The notes under the pieces are model-generated. The model was not told the origin of the DNA. It ran no database searches and was given only the letters and a program-made list of their open reading frames with translations. This document shows positions 1 to 5,200 of a stretch of DNA of 8,107 nucleotides, one piece after another. Location of the stretch: contig CAZALT010000156.1 in the NCBI GenBank assembly GCA_964485515.1, positions 1-8,107 of the forward strand, given 5' to 3'. Positions within the stretch are counted from its first letter, which is position 1; each line of letters starts with the position of its first letter. Source of the stretch: CAZALT01 sp964485515 (GTDB taxonomy: Bacteria; Actinomycetota; Acidimicrobiia; Acidimicrobiales; Acidimicrobilacustridaceae). The translations under genes and the position numbers were made by a program.

Positions 1-873
1 GAGACGCAGGACGAGGCGGCCCCGACGATCGGCTTCGTGGGGCTCGGCAACATGGGGAGCGCCCTCGCGGCCAACCTCGTCGGGGCTGGTCTCGACGTCC
101 GCACCCACGACGTCGCAGGACCCGACCGAAGCCCGACCGGAGCGACCTTCGTTGCCGACCTCGCCGACCTCGCCCGCCAGGCGCGGGTCGTCGTGCTCAG
201 CCTGCCGAACGGCGCCATCTCGACGGCGGTCACCCATGCCCTCGCCGACAGCGCGGGCCGGAAGGTCGCCTGCGTCGTCGACACCTCGACCGTCGGCCTC
301 GACGCCTCCCGATCGATCGCCACGCTGCTCGCCGACCAGGGCATCGGCTACGTCGACGCGCCGGTCTCGGGCGGGGTCGATGGCGCACGAGCGCGGACGC
401 TCACCGTCATGTACGCCGGGTCGCCGGAAGCGTGCGCCACCGCGCGACCAGCGCTCGAAGGCCTCAGCGATCGTCGGGCCCACATCGGCGACGAGGCCGG
501 GCTCGCCCAGGCGGTGAAGCTGGCGAACAACTTCCTGTCCGCCACCGCACTGGCGGCCACCAGCGAGGCCGTCGCCTTCGCCACCTCAGCGGGCGTCGAC
601 ATCGACACCGTCCTCACGGTGCTCAACGCGTCGAGCGGGCGCAGCGCAGCGAGCGAGGACAAGTTCGTCAACCACGTCGCGACGGGCACCTACGCGTCGG
701 GGTTCGCCAACGACCTGATGGCGAAGGACCTCCGCCTCTACCTCGAGGCCCTCACGGCGACCGGTGCGCCCTCCACCGTGGGCGAGATGACCCTCCAGAT
801 CTGGCAGCGCTTCGCCGAGGATCGGCCGGGCGTCGACTTCACCCGCATCTACGAGTTCGTGCAGGACCGATGA
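1..873 (+). CDS. 3-hydroxyisobutyrate dehydrogenase-type beta-hydroxyacid dehydrogenase, 5'-truncated by window edge
   Basis: NAD(P)-dependent oxidation of a beta-hydroxyacid (or the reverse) is the family reaction; the substrate is unknown. The reading frame is open from base 1. The first visible residues lead straight into the Rossmann motif IGFVGLGNMG, so the start lies upstream of the window. The GTG at 37 is an internal valine of the first beta strand, not a start. Counting from the first visible codon, the substrate-binding motif DAPVSGG is at 119-125 and the catalytic lysine lies in AVKLANNF at K173. The C-terminal helical domain has the usual family pattern ANDLMAKDLRLYLEA. All hallmarks are intact over 290 codons, so only a few N-terminal residues should be missing. 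Its stop overlaps the ATG of the downstream esterase (ATGA), so the two are probably co-transcribed and translationally coupled. It could equally be a tartronate-semialdehyde-reductase-like or imine-reductase-like member; motifs do not separate these. Confidence 0.9.
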   Translation, partial: ETQDEAAPTIGFVGLGNMGSALAANLVGAGLDVRTHDVAGPDRSPTGATFVADLADLARQARVVVLSLPNGAISTAVTHALADSAGRKVACVVDTSTVGLDASRSIATLLADQGIGYVDAPVSGGVDGARARTLTVMYAGSPEACATARPALEGLSDRRAHIGDEAGLAQAVKLANNFLSATALAATSEAVAFATSAGVDIDTVLTVLNASSGRSAASEDKFVNHVATGTYASGFANDLMAKDLRLYLEALTATGAPSTVGEMTLQIWQRFAEDRPGVDFTRIYEFVQDR

Positions 874-1916
874 GCCGTCGAAGTCGGTTGCTCGCGGTCG
901 GCGCCCTCGGCGCAGCGGTGGCTGCGGGCGTCACCGTCGCCCGGCGTCGGGCCGCGGCGCTCATCGAGCCGGTGGCCGAAGACCTCCGCACTCCCCTGCT
1001 CCTCGCCACACCGTCCTTTCGCACCGGCCGCCTCCTGCCGCTGCTCCGGTCGGCTCCGGCCCCGAAGGTGATGAGCGGCCGGCGCGTCTCGGTGCGTTCG
1101 GAGCAGATCCCGGATGGAGCGACAGGCCGCACGGTCCGGACCCTCGTGTACGAGCGGCCAGACAGACGGGACCAGCCATCGGGCGCGGTCTTGTGGATCC
1201 ACGGCGGCGGCTACGTCATCGGCATGCCCGAACAGGACGCCCGATTCTGCCGACGGTGGGCCGAGGACCTCGGCCTGCTCGTCGTCGCCCCCAGCTACCG
1301 GCTCGCTCCCGGTCACCCCTTCCCCGCCTCGCTCGACGACTGCTACGCCACGCTGTGCTGGTTGCACGACAACGCCGAGGAGCTCGGCGTCGACCCGGAT
1401 CGCATCGCCGTCGCGGGCGACAGCGCGGGCGGCGGCCTGGCCGCTGCGCTCGCCCAGGTCTCCCGCGACCGGGCCGGTCCACCTTTGCGAGCCCAGGTGC
1501 TCCTCGAGCCGATGCTCGACGACCGAACGGTGTTGCGCGAGGACCATGCCGGTCGCGGCCGGTTCGTGTGGACGCCGACGTCCAACCGCTTCGGCTGGAC
1601 GTCCTACCTCGGTCGGCCACCGGTGGCCGACGAGGCACCCGCCTACGCGGTGCCCGCCCGCACGGCCGACCTCACCGGCCTGCCGCCGACGTGGATCGGC
1701 GTCGGGAGTCTCGACCTGTTCCACGACGAGGACGTCGCGTACGCCGAACGACTTCGTGCCGCGGGCGTGCCGTGCCAGCTCGACGTCGCACCTGGCATGT
1801 TCCACGGAGCCACGGCCATCTTCTCGAAGGCTCCGACCGCCAGGGGACTCTTCGACGCCATGACCGATGCGCTGGCGAGCGGCGTCGGCATCGACGGCCC
1901 AGACAACTCGGTGTAG
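870..1916 (+). CDS. HSL-family alpha/beta hydrolase (esterase/lipase), probably membrane-anchored
   Basis: This 348-residue serine hydrolase of the hormone-sensitive lipase family probably cleaves a carboxyl ester. The oxyanion-hole motif HGGGY begins at H111. The nucleophile elbow GDSAGG lies at 183-188 with Ser185 as nucleophile. The acid is most likely Asp282 in GSLDLFHDED, and the histidine is His312 in PGMFHGA, so the triad is complete. The N-terminus MSRRSRLLAVGALGAAVAAG has basic residues followed by a hydrophobic stretch and then RRR. This suggests a signal anchor, with no clear cleavage site or lipobox. The ATG at 870 is chosen because it forms an ATGA overlap with the preceding dehydrogenase and gives a normal family length. 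The same frame stays open far upstream, but that part is out-of-frame shadow of the dehydrogenase. Substrate unknown; its neighbours suggest an ester made or consumed during catabolism of a hydrophobic compound. Confidence 0.9.
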   Translation: MSRRSRLLAVGALGAAVAAGVTVARRRAAALIEPVAEDLRTPLLLATPSFRTGRLLPLLRSAPAPKVMSGRRVSVRSEQIPDGATGRTVRTLVYERPDRRDQPSGAVLWIHGGGYVIGMPEQDARFCRRWAEDLGLLVVAPSYRLAPGHPFPASLDDCYATLCWLHDNAEELGVDPDRIAVAGDSAGGGLAAALAQVSRDRAGPPLRAQVLLEPMLDDRTVLREDHAGRGRFVWTPTSNRFGWTSYLGRPPVADEAPAYAVPARTADLTGLPPTWIGVGSLDLFHDEDVAYAERLRAAGVPCQLDVAPGMFHGATAIFSKAPTARGLFDAMTDALASGVGIDGPDNSV

Positions 1917-1923
1917 CGTCTAT

Positions 1924-1935
1924 ACATCTAGATGT
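1924..1935. repeat. perfect 12-bp palindrome ACATCTAGATGT in an AT-rich patch
   Basis: ACATCTAGATGT is its own reverse complement. It sits 8 bp after the esterase stop, in the most AT-rich patch of the gap before the Rieske gene. It could be a regulator site or part of a promoter region, with TATACA just upstream at 1921-1926. It does not resemble the GTGCCACC palindromes found elsewhere in the window. Function is unproven. Confidence 0.35.
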
Positions 1936-1947
1936 TTCGAGCAATTG

Positions 1948-1977
1948 GATCCGGACAGCCGAAGATCCGGACAGCCG
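1948..1977. repeat. two direct copies of GATCCGGACAGCCG, 16-bp period
   Basis: The 14-mer GATCCGGACAGCCG occurs at 1948-1961 and again, identically, at 1964-1977, separated by AA. Both copies lie in the 102-bp gap between the esterase and the Rieske oxygenase, 42-71 bp before the oxygenase start. The copies could be tandem activator sites or a simple replication-slippage duplication. Related fragments (GCCGGATCGAGCAG) follow at about 1993-2006. Confidence 0.5.
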
Positions 1978-2007
1978 GACCGAGCAGTCGAGCCGGATCG
2001 AGCAGCG

Positions 2008-2017
2008 AGGGGTGATC
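2008..2017 (+). promoter_or_regulatory. strong Shine-Dalgarno fixing the GTG start of the Rieske oxygenase
   Basis: AGGGGTGATC lies directly before the GTG at 2019 and closely matches the 16S-complementary sequence AGGAGGTGATC. The G-rich core ends about 6 bases before the start codon. This supports the non-ATG start at 2019. Confidence 0.75.
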
Positions 2018-2018
2018 C

Positions 2019-3065
2019 GTGGAAGTTCCGTTCACGTGGAAGCCGACGGGCTGGTACCAGATCGGCTGGTCGCCCGACTTCGGCGACGAACCGAAGCCCA
2101 TCCGCTACTTCGGTGAGGACCTCGTCGCGTACCGCGGCGAGGACGGCACGCTGCACGTCCTGGAGGCGCACTGCAAGCACCTCGGTGCCCACATCGGCCA
2201 CGGCGGCAAGGTCGTCGGCGACTGCGTGCAGTGCCCCTTCCACGGTTGGCAGTGGGGACCCGACGGCATCAACGCCAAGATCCCCGATCAGGACAAGCCC
2301 AACCGCTCGAAGCGCCTGCGAGTCTGGCCTGTCGTCGAGCAGCACGGCCTGGTGTTCCTGTGGCACCACCCCGAGGGTGAGCCGCCGTCGTGGGAGATGC
2401 TCGACATCTTCGGCTGCTACCCCGAGTTCGCGCACCTGACCCCCGACGCCTACTACCCGCCGTTCCCCACCTTCACCCGCCGCGACGGCCCCGAGCCGGT
2501 GCATCCTCAGATCGTGCTGGAGAACTCGGCCGACAGCGCCCACTTCGAGTTCGTGCACCACGCATCGGTCACCCCGAAGCTCCTGCACTGGTCCTACGAG
2601 GACCACGAGTGGTACTTCATAGCCGGCTACCCGAATACCCGCAGCGACGATCCCGACGACATGATCCTCAAACTGCACAGCAAGCTGTTCGGCCTCGGCG
2701 GCGCCATCAGCATCTTCGAGGGCGTCCAGACCCACCGCATGGTGTTCGCCACGACGCCGATGGAGAACGGCCAGAGCGAGATGTTCTACACGATCTGGTG
2801 GACCCGCCAGCCAGGCGACACCAACGACGCAGCCCCGCCCGAGCTGGTGGACAAGATCCAGCGCGAGTTCCTCACCACGGTCGAAGACGACCTCAACATC
2901 TGGCGCTACCAGGCCTGGATCGACCAGCCGATCTACTCCAAGGCCGACGCCAAGGGCTACGCCACCCTGCGCAAGTGGTCCCAGCTCTTCTACGACGTCG
3001 ACGCCGACGACAACCCCATCGACCCGGCCGATCGGCCCGACATCGCGTCCCGCGCCACGAACTGA
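2019..3065 (+). CDS. Rieske non-heme iron oxygenase, alpha subunit, KshA-like
   Basis: This 348-residue terminal oxygenase carries a Rieske [2Fe-2S] centre and a mononuclear iron site. The Rieske ligands are C52-x-H54 and C72-x2-H75 (CKH ... CPFH). The catalytic iron site is visible as NSADSAHFEFVHH, with ligands H175 and H180. The third ligand is probably D291 in EDDLNIW, by analogy with the D-x-x-I-W motif of KshA. The opening GWYQIGW, the RYFGEDLVAYR strand and HLGAHIGHGG after the first Rieske ligands resemble 3-ketosteroid 9-alpha-hydroxylase oxygenase (KshA) and related sterol oxygenases. It is somewhat shorter than typical KshA, which is about 380 residues. The GTG start has a strong Shine-Dalgarno. 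No reductase component (KshB type) is in the window, so electrons must come from elsewhere. Steroid hydroxylation is an inference; another polycyclic or terpenoid substrate is possible. It is the only gene between the esterase and the regulator. Confidence 0.88.
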   Translation: MEVPFTWKPTGWYQIGWSPDFGDEPKPIRYFGEDLVAYRGEDGTLHVLEAHCKHLGAHIGHGGKVVGDCVQCPFHGWQWGPDGINAKIPDQDKPNRSKRLRVWPVVEQHGLVFLWHHPEGEPPSWEMLDIFGCYPEFAHLTPDAYYPPFPTFTRRDGPEPVHPQIVLENSADSAHFEFVHHASVTPKLLHWSYEDHEWYFIAGYPNTRSDDPDDMILKLHSKLFGLGGAISIFEGVQTHRMVFATTPMENGQSEMFYTIWWTRQPGDTNDAAPPELVDKIQREFLTTVEDDLNIWRYQAWIDQPIYSKADAKGYATLRKWSQLFYDVDADDNPIDPADRPDIASRATN

Positions 3066-3108
3066 CGAGCTGCCCTCGCTCCCGGCGCCTCAATTCTCCG
3101 ACGAGGAT

Positions 3109-3139
3109 CCGATAGGTAGCCCTGAGTGCCACCTATCGG
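3109..3139. promoter_or_regulatory. 31-bp palindromic operator-like site upstream of the TetR gene (site A)
   Basis: The left half CCGATAGGTAGCCC (3109-3122) and right half GTGCCACCTATCGG (3126-3139) flank a central TGA. Twelve of 14 positions are complementary, and the outer 9 bp on each side match perfectly. It ends 52 bp before the GTG start of the regulator, a typical place for autoregulation by a TetR protein. The inner core recurs upstream of the P450 with the same TGA centre. The palindrome is seen in the sequence; that it is bound by this regulator is inferred. Confidence 0.7.
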
Positions 3140-3156
3140 GTCGGGGTCGGGAGCGG

Positions 3157-3173
3157 GCGGTCGCCACGACCGC
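3157..3173 (+). repeat. 7-bp inverted repeat in the leader of the TetR gene
   Basis: GCGGTCG and CGACCGC flank CCA, giving a possible 7-bp GC-rich hairpin with a 3-base loop, 18 bp before the GTG start. No U-tract follows, so it is not an intrinsic terminator. It may be chance in GC-rich DNA. Confidence 0.3.
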
Positions 3174-3191
3174 GGGTGGTAGAAGTGGTCC

Positions 3192-3797
3192 GTGAGTCGA
3201 CGCGCCCCGACGACGAAGAACCCGCAGATGGTGACGTCGACCGTCGCCATCGAGCAGGTCGCCCTCGCGCTCTTCGAGGAGCAGGGCTTCGAGGCCACGA
3301 CCGTCGACGACATCGCCACGGCGGCGGGGATCTCGCGCCGGACGTTCTTCCGCTACTTCGCCTCGAAGAACGACATCCTGTACGCCAACTTCGACGAGAT
3401 CCTCGCCGAGCTCGAAGCGTGGTTCGAGGCCGCCGACGACGGCCGGCCGATGTTCGACGTCATCGCCGAGGCCACCATGCGGTTCAACCGGGTGCACAGC
3501 GACGGTGCGGCCGCGCACCGCGAGCGCATGGAGCTCATCCTCCACACTCCCGCCCTGCGGGCCAACGCGTCGCTCCACCACGACGAGTGGGCCGCGAGCA
3601 TCTCGCGGTACGCGGCCAAGCGGCTCGCCGTCGCCGAGACCGACCTGTCCGCCCAGCTCGTCGGCCACGTCGCGCTGGCCGTCTCCAGCGCGGCCTACGA
3701 GCAGTGGCTCAGCGATCCCTCGGCCGATCTCGCCGACGTGATCGCTCGGGCGTTCGCGATGTCCCAGTCGCTGTCCGACCTCGAGCGCGAGCCCTGA
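3192..3797 (+). CDS. TetR-family transcriptional regulator, MftR-like (mycofactocin-regulator type)
   Basis: This 201-residue DNA-binding repressor has its HTH at about residues 22-65, including TTVDDIATAAGISRRTFFRYF followed by ASKNDIL. The whole length resembles the mycofactocin-system regulator MftR. Shared hallmarks are LFEEQGFEATTVDDIA, RRTFFRYFASKND, HRERMELILHTPAL in the ligand domain, and AAYEQWL near the C-terminus. MftR of mycobacteria represses mft genes and is relieved by long-chain acyl-CoA, so an acyl-CoA ligand is a reasonable but untested idea here. The GTG at 3192 is chosen because it gives a normal short basic N-terminus; the ribosome binding site is weak (AGAAGTGG). A palindrome lies 52 bp upstream, and the same core precedes the P450. 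The gene converges with the P450, with 2 bp between stops. No mycofactocin biosynthesis genes are in the window, so this may be a paralogue recruited to a catabolic cluster. Confidence 0.85.
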   Translation: MSRRAPTTKNPQMVTSTVAIEQVALALFEEQGFEATTVDDIATAAGISRRTFFRYFASKNDILYANFDEILAELEAWFEAADDGRPMFDVIAEATMRFNRVHSDGAAAHRERMELILHTPALRANASLHHDEWAASISRYAAKRLAVAETDLSAQLVGHVALAVSSAAYEQWLSDPSADLADVIARAFAMSQSLSDLEREP

Positions 3798-3803
3798 GCT
3801 CAG
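3794..3803. other. 10-bp palindrome containing both convergent stop codons
   Basis: CTGAGCTCAG is self-complementary and holds the TGA of the TetR gene (3795-3797) and the TGA of the P450 gene (complement of 3800-3802). The genes converge with 2 bp between them. There is no room for a conventional terminator outside the coding sequences, so transcripts probably read into each other's 3' ends. Confidence 0.6.
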
Positions 3804-5011
3804 CTCGTCGGGAGGTGGACGGGAAGCGTGGCCCAGCCCCGCACCTGTGAGCTGTCCATCTTGGCGTTGTCGAAATCGACCTCCCAGTCGGGCCACCGCT
3901 TGAGGATCTCGTCCATCGCGACACGTGCCTCCAGACGAGCGAGCGCGGCGCCGAGGCAGAAGTGGATGCCGTGACCGAAGGTGAGGTGGTGGTTGATCTG
4001 GCGGTGGATGTCGAACGCGTCGCCATCGGGCGGGAACACCCGGCTGTCGCGGTTCCCCGACGCCATGATGGCCATCATGATGGCGCCTTCGGGCACGACC
4101 TGGCCGTGCAGCTCGACGTCGCGGGTGACCGTGCGGCACGCCTGGAGCGCGGGTGGCTCGTAGCGCATGAGCTCTTCGACGGCGTTCGGGATGAGGGAGG
4201 GGTCGGCGGCCAGCTCGCGGCGTTGGTCGGGGTGCAGGCCCAGGTTCTTGCCCATGTGGCCGATCACCCGGTTGGTCGTCTCGTTGCCCGCGGTCGCCAG
4301 GATGTTCACGAAGATCAACAGCTCCTCGTGGGTCAGCGTGCGGATGACGCCCTTGTCGTCCTCGAACTCGGCGACCATGAGCTGGGTCATGAGGTCGTCG
4401 GAAGGATGCTTGCGACGCCAGTTGATGTATTCGTCGAAGAAGGCGGCGTCGGCGAACTGATCCTCGGAGAACTCGCCCGGCTTGCCCTCCTCGCGGCGGA
4501 TGCCCTCGTCCTTGTGGACGCGGAGCTCCTCCTGGTCCTCGACGGGGATGCCGAGCAGCATGCCGATGACCGCCATCGGGAGGCGGGCACCGAGATCGAG
4601 CACGAAGTCGAGGCGGTCGGTTCCGACGATGGGGTCGAGCGTCTCCTGGCACATGAGTCGGATCTCGGGCTCGAGCGCGTTCATCTTCTTGGGTGTGAAC
4701 ACCCGTGACAGCAGACCGCGATGCATCGTGTGGATGGGCGGGTCCTCGAAGATGAAGACGCCGGAGGGGAGATCCATGTCGAGCTTGATGAGCTCGAGGA
4801 CGCCACCCTTGGCCGAGCTGTACGTTCCCGGGTCCTTCAGCACGTTCTCGACGTCCTCGAACCGGCTCACCGCGAAGAAGTCGTGCTCCTCGTTGTAGTA
4901 GAGGGGTGCTTCCTCGCGGAGACGAGCGAACGTGGGAAACGGATCGAACTGGATCTCCGGGTCGTACGGGTCGTAGTAGAGGTCGTCGCGCGTGCTCGTG
5001 GTGATGGTCAT
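3800..5011 (-). CDS. Cytochrome P450 monooxygenase
   Basis: This 403-residue soluble class I bacterial P450 inserts oxygen into an unidentified organic substrate. The heme-binding loop FGHGIHFCLG places the thiolate ligand at Cys352. The I-helix oxygen-activation motif AGNETT is at 241-246, and the K-helix ExxR motif appears as EELMRYEPP. The downstream PERF-like region (NRDSRVFPPDGDAFDIHR) is normal. No membrane anchor is seen. The ATG at 5011 (MTITTSTRDDLYYDPYDP) gives standard P450 length. The frame stays open up to 5158, but that extension crosses the palindromic operators and is low-complexity, so it is rejected. The Shine-Dalgarno is not ideal: GGGGGA sits about 12 bases before the ATG. 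No ferredoxin or reductase is nearby. It may be co-transcribed with the sulfotransferase upstream (189-bp gap) or use its own promoter near 5078-5106. The two palindrome clusters suggest control by the TetR protein. I do not assign a CYP family number. Confidence 0.92.
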   Translation of the reverse strand: MTITTSTRDDLYYDPYDPEIQFDPFPTFARLREEAPLYYNEEHDFFAVSRFEDVENVLKDPGTYSSAKGGVLELIKLDMDLPSGVFIFEDPPIHTMHRGLLSRVFTPKKMNALEPEIRLMCQETLDPIVGTDRLDFVLDLGARLPMAVIGMLLGIPVEDQEELRVHKDEGIRREEGKPGEFSEDQFADAAFFDEYINWRRKHPSDDLMTQLMVAEFEDDKGVIRTLTHEELLIFVNILATAGNETTNRVIGHMGKNLGLHPDQRRELAADPSLIPNAVEELMRYEPPALQACRTVTRDVELHGQVVPEGAIMMAIMASGNRDSRVFPPDGDAFDIHRQINHHLTFGHGIHFCLGAALARLEARVAMDEILKRWPDWEVDFDNAKMDSSQVRGWATLPVHLPTS

Positions 5012-5037
5012 CGTGTCGGTCAAGTCCCCCGGGTGAG

Positions 5038-5064
5038 GTGCCACCCGATCCCGTCGGGTGGCAC
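5038..5064. repeat. perfect 11-bp inverted repeat with 5-base loop upstream of the P450
   Basis: GTGCCACCCGA (5038-5048) and its exact reverse complement TCGGGTGGCAC (5054-5064) flank TCCCG. The second arm is also the left half of the operator-like palindrome at 5053-5079. The region therefore holds three copies of the same 11-mer in alternating orientation. In mRNA this would form a strong hairpin 27 bases before the P450 ATG. It has no U-tract and lies before, not after, a gene, so a terminator is unlikely. Confidence 0.65.
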
Positions 5065-5079
5065 TGAGTGCCGCCCGAC
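5053..5079. promoter_or_regulatory. 27-bp palindromic operator-like site upstream of the P450 (site B)
   Basis: GTCGGGTGGCAC (5053-5064) and GTGCCGCCCGAC (5068-5079) flank a central TGA and match at 11 of 12 paired positions. The core GGTGGCAC-TGA-GTGCC(A/G)CC is shared with the palindrome before the TetR gene, including the off-symmetry TGA centre. It lies 42-68 bp before the P450 start and abuts a possible -10 element, a standard repressor placement. Binding by the TetR protein is inferred. Confidence 0.7.
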
Positions 5080-5106
5080 TATGGCACGCGACACACCGCG
5101 GTTCCA
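5078..5106 (-). promoter_or_regulatory. candidate weak promoter for the P450
   Basis: Reading the minus strand, TGGAAC (complement of 5101-5106), a 17-base spacer, and CATAGT (complement of 5078-5083) form a weak sigma-70-like pair. The -10 matches the consensus at 4 of 6 positions and the -35 at 3 of 6. The -10 directly abuts the operator-like palindrome. Promoter calling by eye in GC-rich DNA is unreliable. Confidence 0.25.
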
Positions 5107-5148
5107 CCTCCTTGCATCCGCCCCTGCGACCGTCCGCCTCCGAAGGAG

Positions 5149-5159
5149 TGAGTGCCACC
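5149..5159. promoter_or_regulatory. extra operator half-site TGA-GTGCCACC (site C)
   Basis: TGAGTGCCACC at 5149-5159 repeats exactly the centre and right half of site A. Its left side (CGAAGGAG) matches the expected half at only 3 of 8 positions, so this is a half-site. It lies 42 bp beyond the sulfotransferase stop, within the same gap as site B, and may allow cooperative binding or be a decayed copy. Confidence 0.45.
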
Positions 5160-5200
5160 TTGGTCCCGCACGTCCGCTCTGGCCGGCGAGGGGTGGCTCC

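Larger units (their letters stand above)
5020..5094 (-). other. possible short leader ORF (24 codons) before the P450
   Basis: On the minus strand an AAGGAGGT sequence (complement of 5106-5113), the best ribosome-binding match in the gap, is followed 11 bases later by GTG at 5094. This opens 24 codons ending 8 bp before the P450 ATG. An overlapping GTG at 5096 gives only 5 codons. The peptide MSRAIVGRHSVPPDGIGWHL... resembles nothing I know, and its span is the operator palindrome, so its sequence may be constrained by DNA binding. It could be a coupling leader peptide or chance. Confidence 0.2.

Noticed and set aside
432..869. N-terminal extension of the esterase frame
   Set aside because: The translation is Arg/Pro/His-rich shadow of the dehydrogenase in another frame. 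The ATG at 870 gives a normal HSL-family length and an ATGA junction.
37..873. GTG at 37 as the start of the dehydrogenase
   Set aside because: It would begin inside the first Rossmann strand (IGFVGLGNMG) and remove its leading residues. The frame is open to base 1, so the gene is cut by the window edge.
1948..1977. CRISPR-like repeat
   Set aside because: There are only two 14-bp copies separated by 2 bp, with no spacers and no cas genes.
3090..4652. 520-codon leftward open frame across the P450 and regulator
   Set aside because: Composition is Arg/Pro/Gly-rich and it conflicts with both the P450 (heme and I-helix motifs) and the TetR gene.
5038..5064. Intrinsic terminator after the sulfotransferase
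   Set aside because: The stem is strong but has no T-tract in either direction, lies about 140 bp past the sulfotransferase stop, and shares an arm with the operator-like palindrome.
5012..5158. 49-residue N-terminal extension of the P450
   Set aside because: It runs through the operator palindromes, has no resemblance to P450 N-termini, and the ATG at 5011 gives normal length.
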